A stretch of DNA of 64,000 nt from a bacterium YEK0313. GTDB lineage: Bacteria > Pseudomonadota > Alphaproteobacteria > Rhizobiales > Phreatobacteraceae. The notes beneath the pieces are model-generated. The model made no database searches. It saw only the letters and a program-made list of their open reading frames with translations, and was not told the origin of the DNA. Within the stretch, counting starts at the first letter, position 1; every line of letters starts with the position of its first letter. Shown here in pieces: positions 63,391 through 64,000 of this stretch. The stretch spans positions 248,001-312,000 of the forward strand of contig CCMO02000002.1 of NCBI GenBank assembly GCA_000751295.2, given 5' to 3'. The position numbers and the translations under genes were made by a program.

Positions 63391-63519
63391 ACCTTTTTAA
63401 GCCTCCGACCCCCGGAAAATTCACCAGTCCGGTCATGGTGTTAACAGCTGTTCAGAAACGCGGCCCGATGATGGCGGAAAAGGCCTTGCGCTCGCCATGA
63501 TCGGCGCTGGCGGCGGCCA

Positions 63520-63538
63520 CATAAAGAATGCATAAAGA
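63520..63538. repeat. Tandem CATAAAGA direct repeat before the antiporter gene
   Basis: CATAAAGA occurs at 63520-63527 and 63531-63538, one helical turn (11 bp) apart, in an AT-rich patch between the two divergent genes. The spacing fits a tandem regulator site for either gene; a nearby perfect palindrome AACAGCTGTT lies at 63443-63452. Confidence 0.35.
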
Positions 63539-63575
63539 TCAGTGAATCACTCGAACAAGCGAGGATCAGGGTCGC

Positions 63576-64000
63576 GTGGCAGCCGGTGTCGATTTCGCGG
63601 CCTATCGGGACGTCCTGATCATTCTCGGGACGACGGCCGTCACCGTTCCGGTGCTCGCCCGTTTCGGCATCAGCTCGGTGATCGGCTTCCTCGGCATCGG
63701 CGCATTGCTCGGCCCCTTCGGTATCGGCCGGCTGACCGAGGCCGTGCCCTGGCTGAAATGGATCGAGGTCACCAACAGCAAGGAAATATCCGTCTTCGCC
63801 GAGCTCGGCGTCGTCTTCCTGCTGTTCCTGATCGGCCTGGAACTGTCCTACGAGCGCCTGACCCGCATGCGGCGCCTGGTGCTCGGCCTCGGCACCGCCC
63901 AGGTGGTCGGCTCGACCAGCCTGATCGCGCTCGCCGCCTGGCTCGCCGGCCAGCCGGTCGCGGCGGCGACCCTCATCGGCGGCGCGCTCGCCCTGTCCTC
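63576..64000 (+). CDS. Kef-type (CPA2) monovalent cation:proton antiporter, 3' end outside window
   Basis: The 141 visible codons start at GTG 63576 (GAGGATCAGGG upstream; stop codon in frame at 63543 and no other start between). They encode the first helices of a CPA2 antiporter: VPVLARFGISSVIGFLGIGALLGP, with the Gly-rich helix of KefB/KefC, then ISVFAELGVVFLLFLIGLELSYERL with LFLIGLEL. The C-terminal part, including any TrkA-N (RCK) domain, is outside the window. It probably exchanges K+ or Na+ for H+. Confidence 0.88.
   Translation, partial: MAAGVDFAAYRDVLIILGTTAVTVPVLARFGISSVIGFLGIGALLGPFGIGRLTEAVPWLKWIEVTNSKEISVFAELGVVFLLFLIGLELSYERLTRMRRLVLGLGTAQVVGSTSLIALAAWLAGQPVAAATLIGGALALS

Overview
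The window is a GC-rich, densely packed chromosomal segment of an alphaproteobacterium, most likely Hyphomicrobiales (Rhizobiales). The evidence is a GcrA cell-cycle regulator with clustered GANTC (CcrM-type) sites upstream, an IalB-family protein, a fused indolepyruvate ferredoxin oxidoreductase, TadE/TadG-type pilus proteins, an alanine-racemase-fold ornithine/lysine decarboxylase with a long structured leader, and a palindromic intergenic repeat of a rhizobial kind. The genus cannot be fixed from sequence alone. I see no rRNA, tRNA, CRISPR array, prophage or insertion sequence.

Layout. 1-3.6 kb: the end of an outer-membrane beta-barrel gene, then tadE- and tadG-like genes. 3.6-8.1 kb (minus): galU, then an opgH-FkbM methyltransferase-exported protein operon for periplasmic glucan synthesis and perhaps modification. 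8.2-11.5 kb (plus): a tightly coupled four-gene operon of an MDR dehydrogenase, a divergent PTPS/QueD-like protein, a GT4 glycosyltransferase and a SAM methyltransferase. This is the best candidate here for an undescribed pathway. 11.8-15.4 kb: indolepyruvate oxidoreductase. 15.4-24.3 kb: a palindromic repeat, a Tat-exported metallophosphoesterase, a double GNAT, a PEP-mutase-family lyase, two RNA-modification genes, a sugar-acid dehydratase and an aminotransferase. 24.3-31 kb: an ATPase with a small partner, two half-permeases, a DUF533 protein, KDPG aldolase, an Lrp regulator and a polytopic membrane protein.

31-36.7 kb (minus): a complete five-gene peptide-type ABC importer. 36.9-44.2 kb: a cupin protein, a membrane protein, a saccharopine-dehydrogenase-like/DUF4166 protein coupled to a DCC thiol oxidoreductase, a serine hydrolase, a YciI protein, rlmN and ialB. 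44.7-50 kb: leuC, a NIPSNAP protein, the argD-argF operon and an alpha/beta hydrolase. 50.1-52.8 kb: gcrA and a coupled DUF1007-NicO metal transport pair. 53-57.6 kb: an amidohydrolase, dapB, gpmA, purC and a DedA protein. 57.6-61.6 kb: an Lrp-RidA-creatininase operon diverging from an orphan substrate-binding protein, then a small exported protein and a GNAT. 61.7-64 kb: the decarboxylase with a leader of about 500 nt, and the start of a Kef-type antiporter that runs off the window.

Most of the content is housekeeping and central metabolism: amino-acid synthesis (leuC, argD, argF, dapB), purine synthesis (purC), glycolysis (gpmA), RNA modification (rlmN, pseudouridine synthase, RsmC-like), envelope glucans (galU makes the UDP-glucose that OpgH uses) and polyamine synthesis. 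Many genes are joined by 4-nt ATGA or GTGA overlaps, which mark translational coupling.
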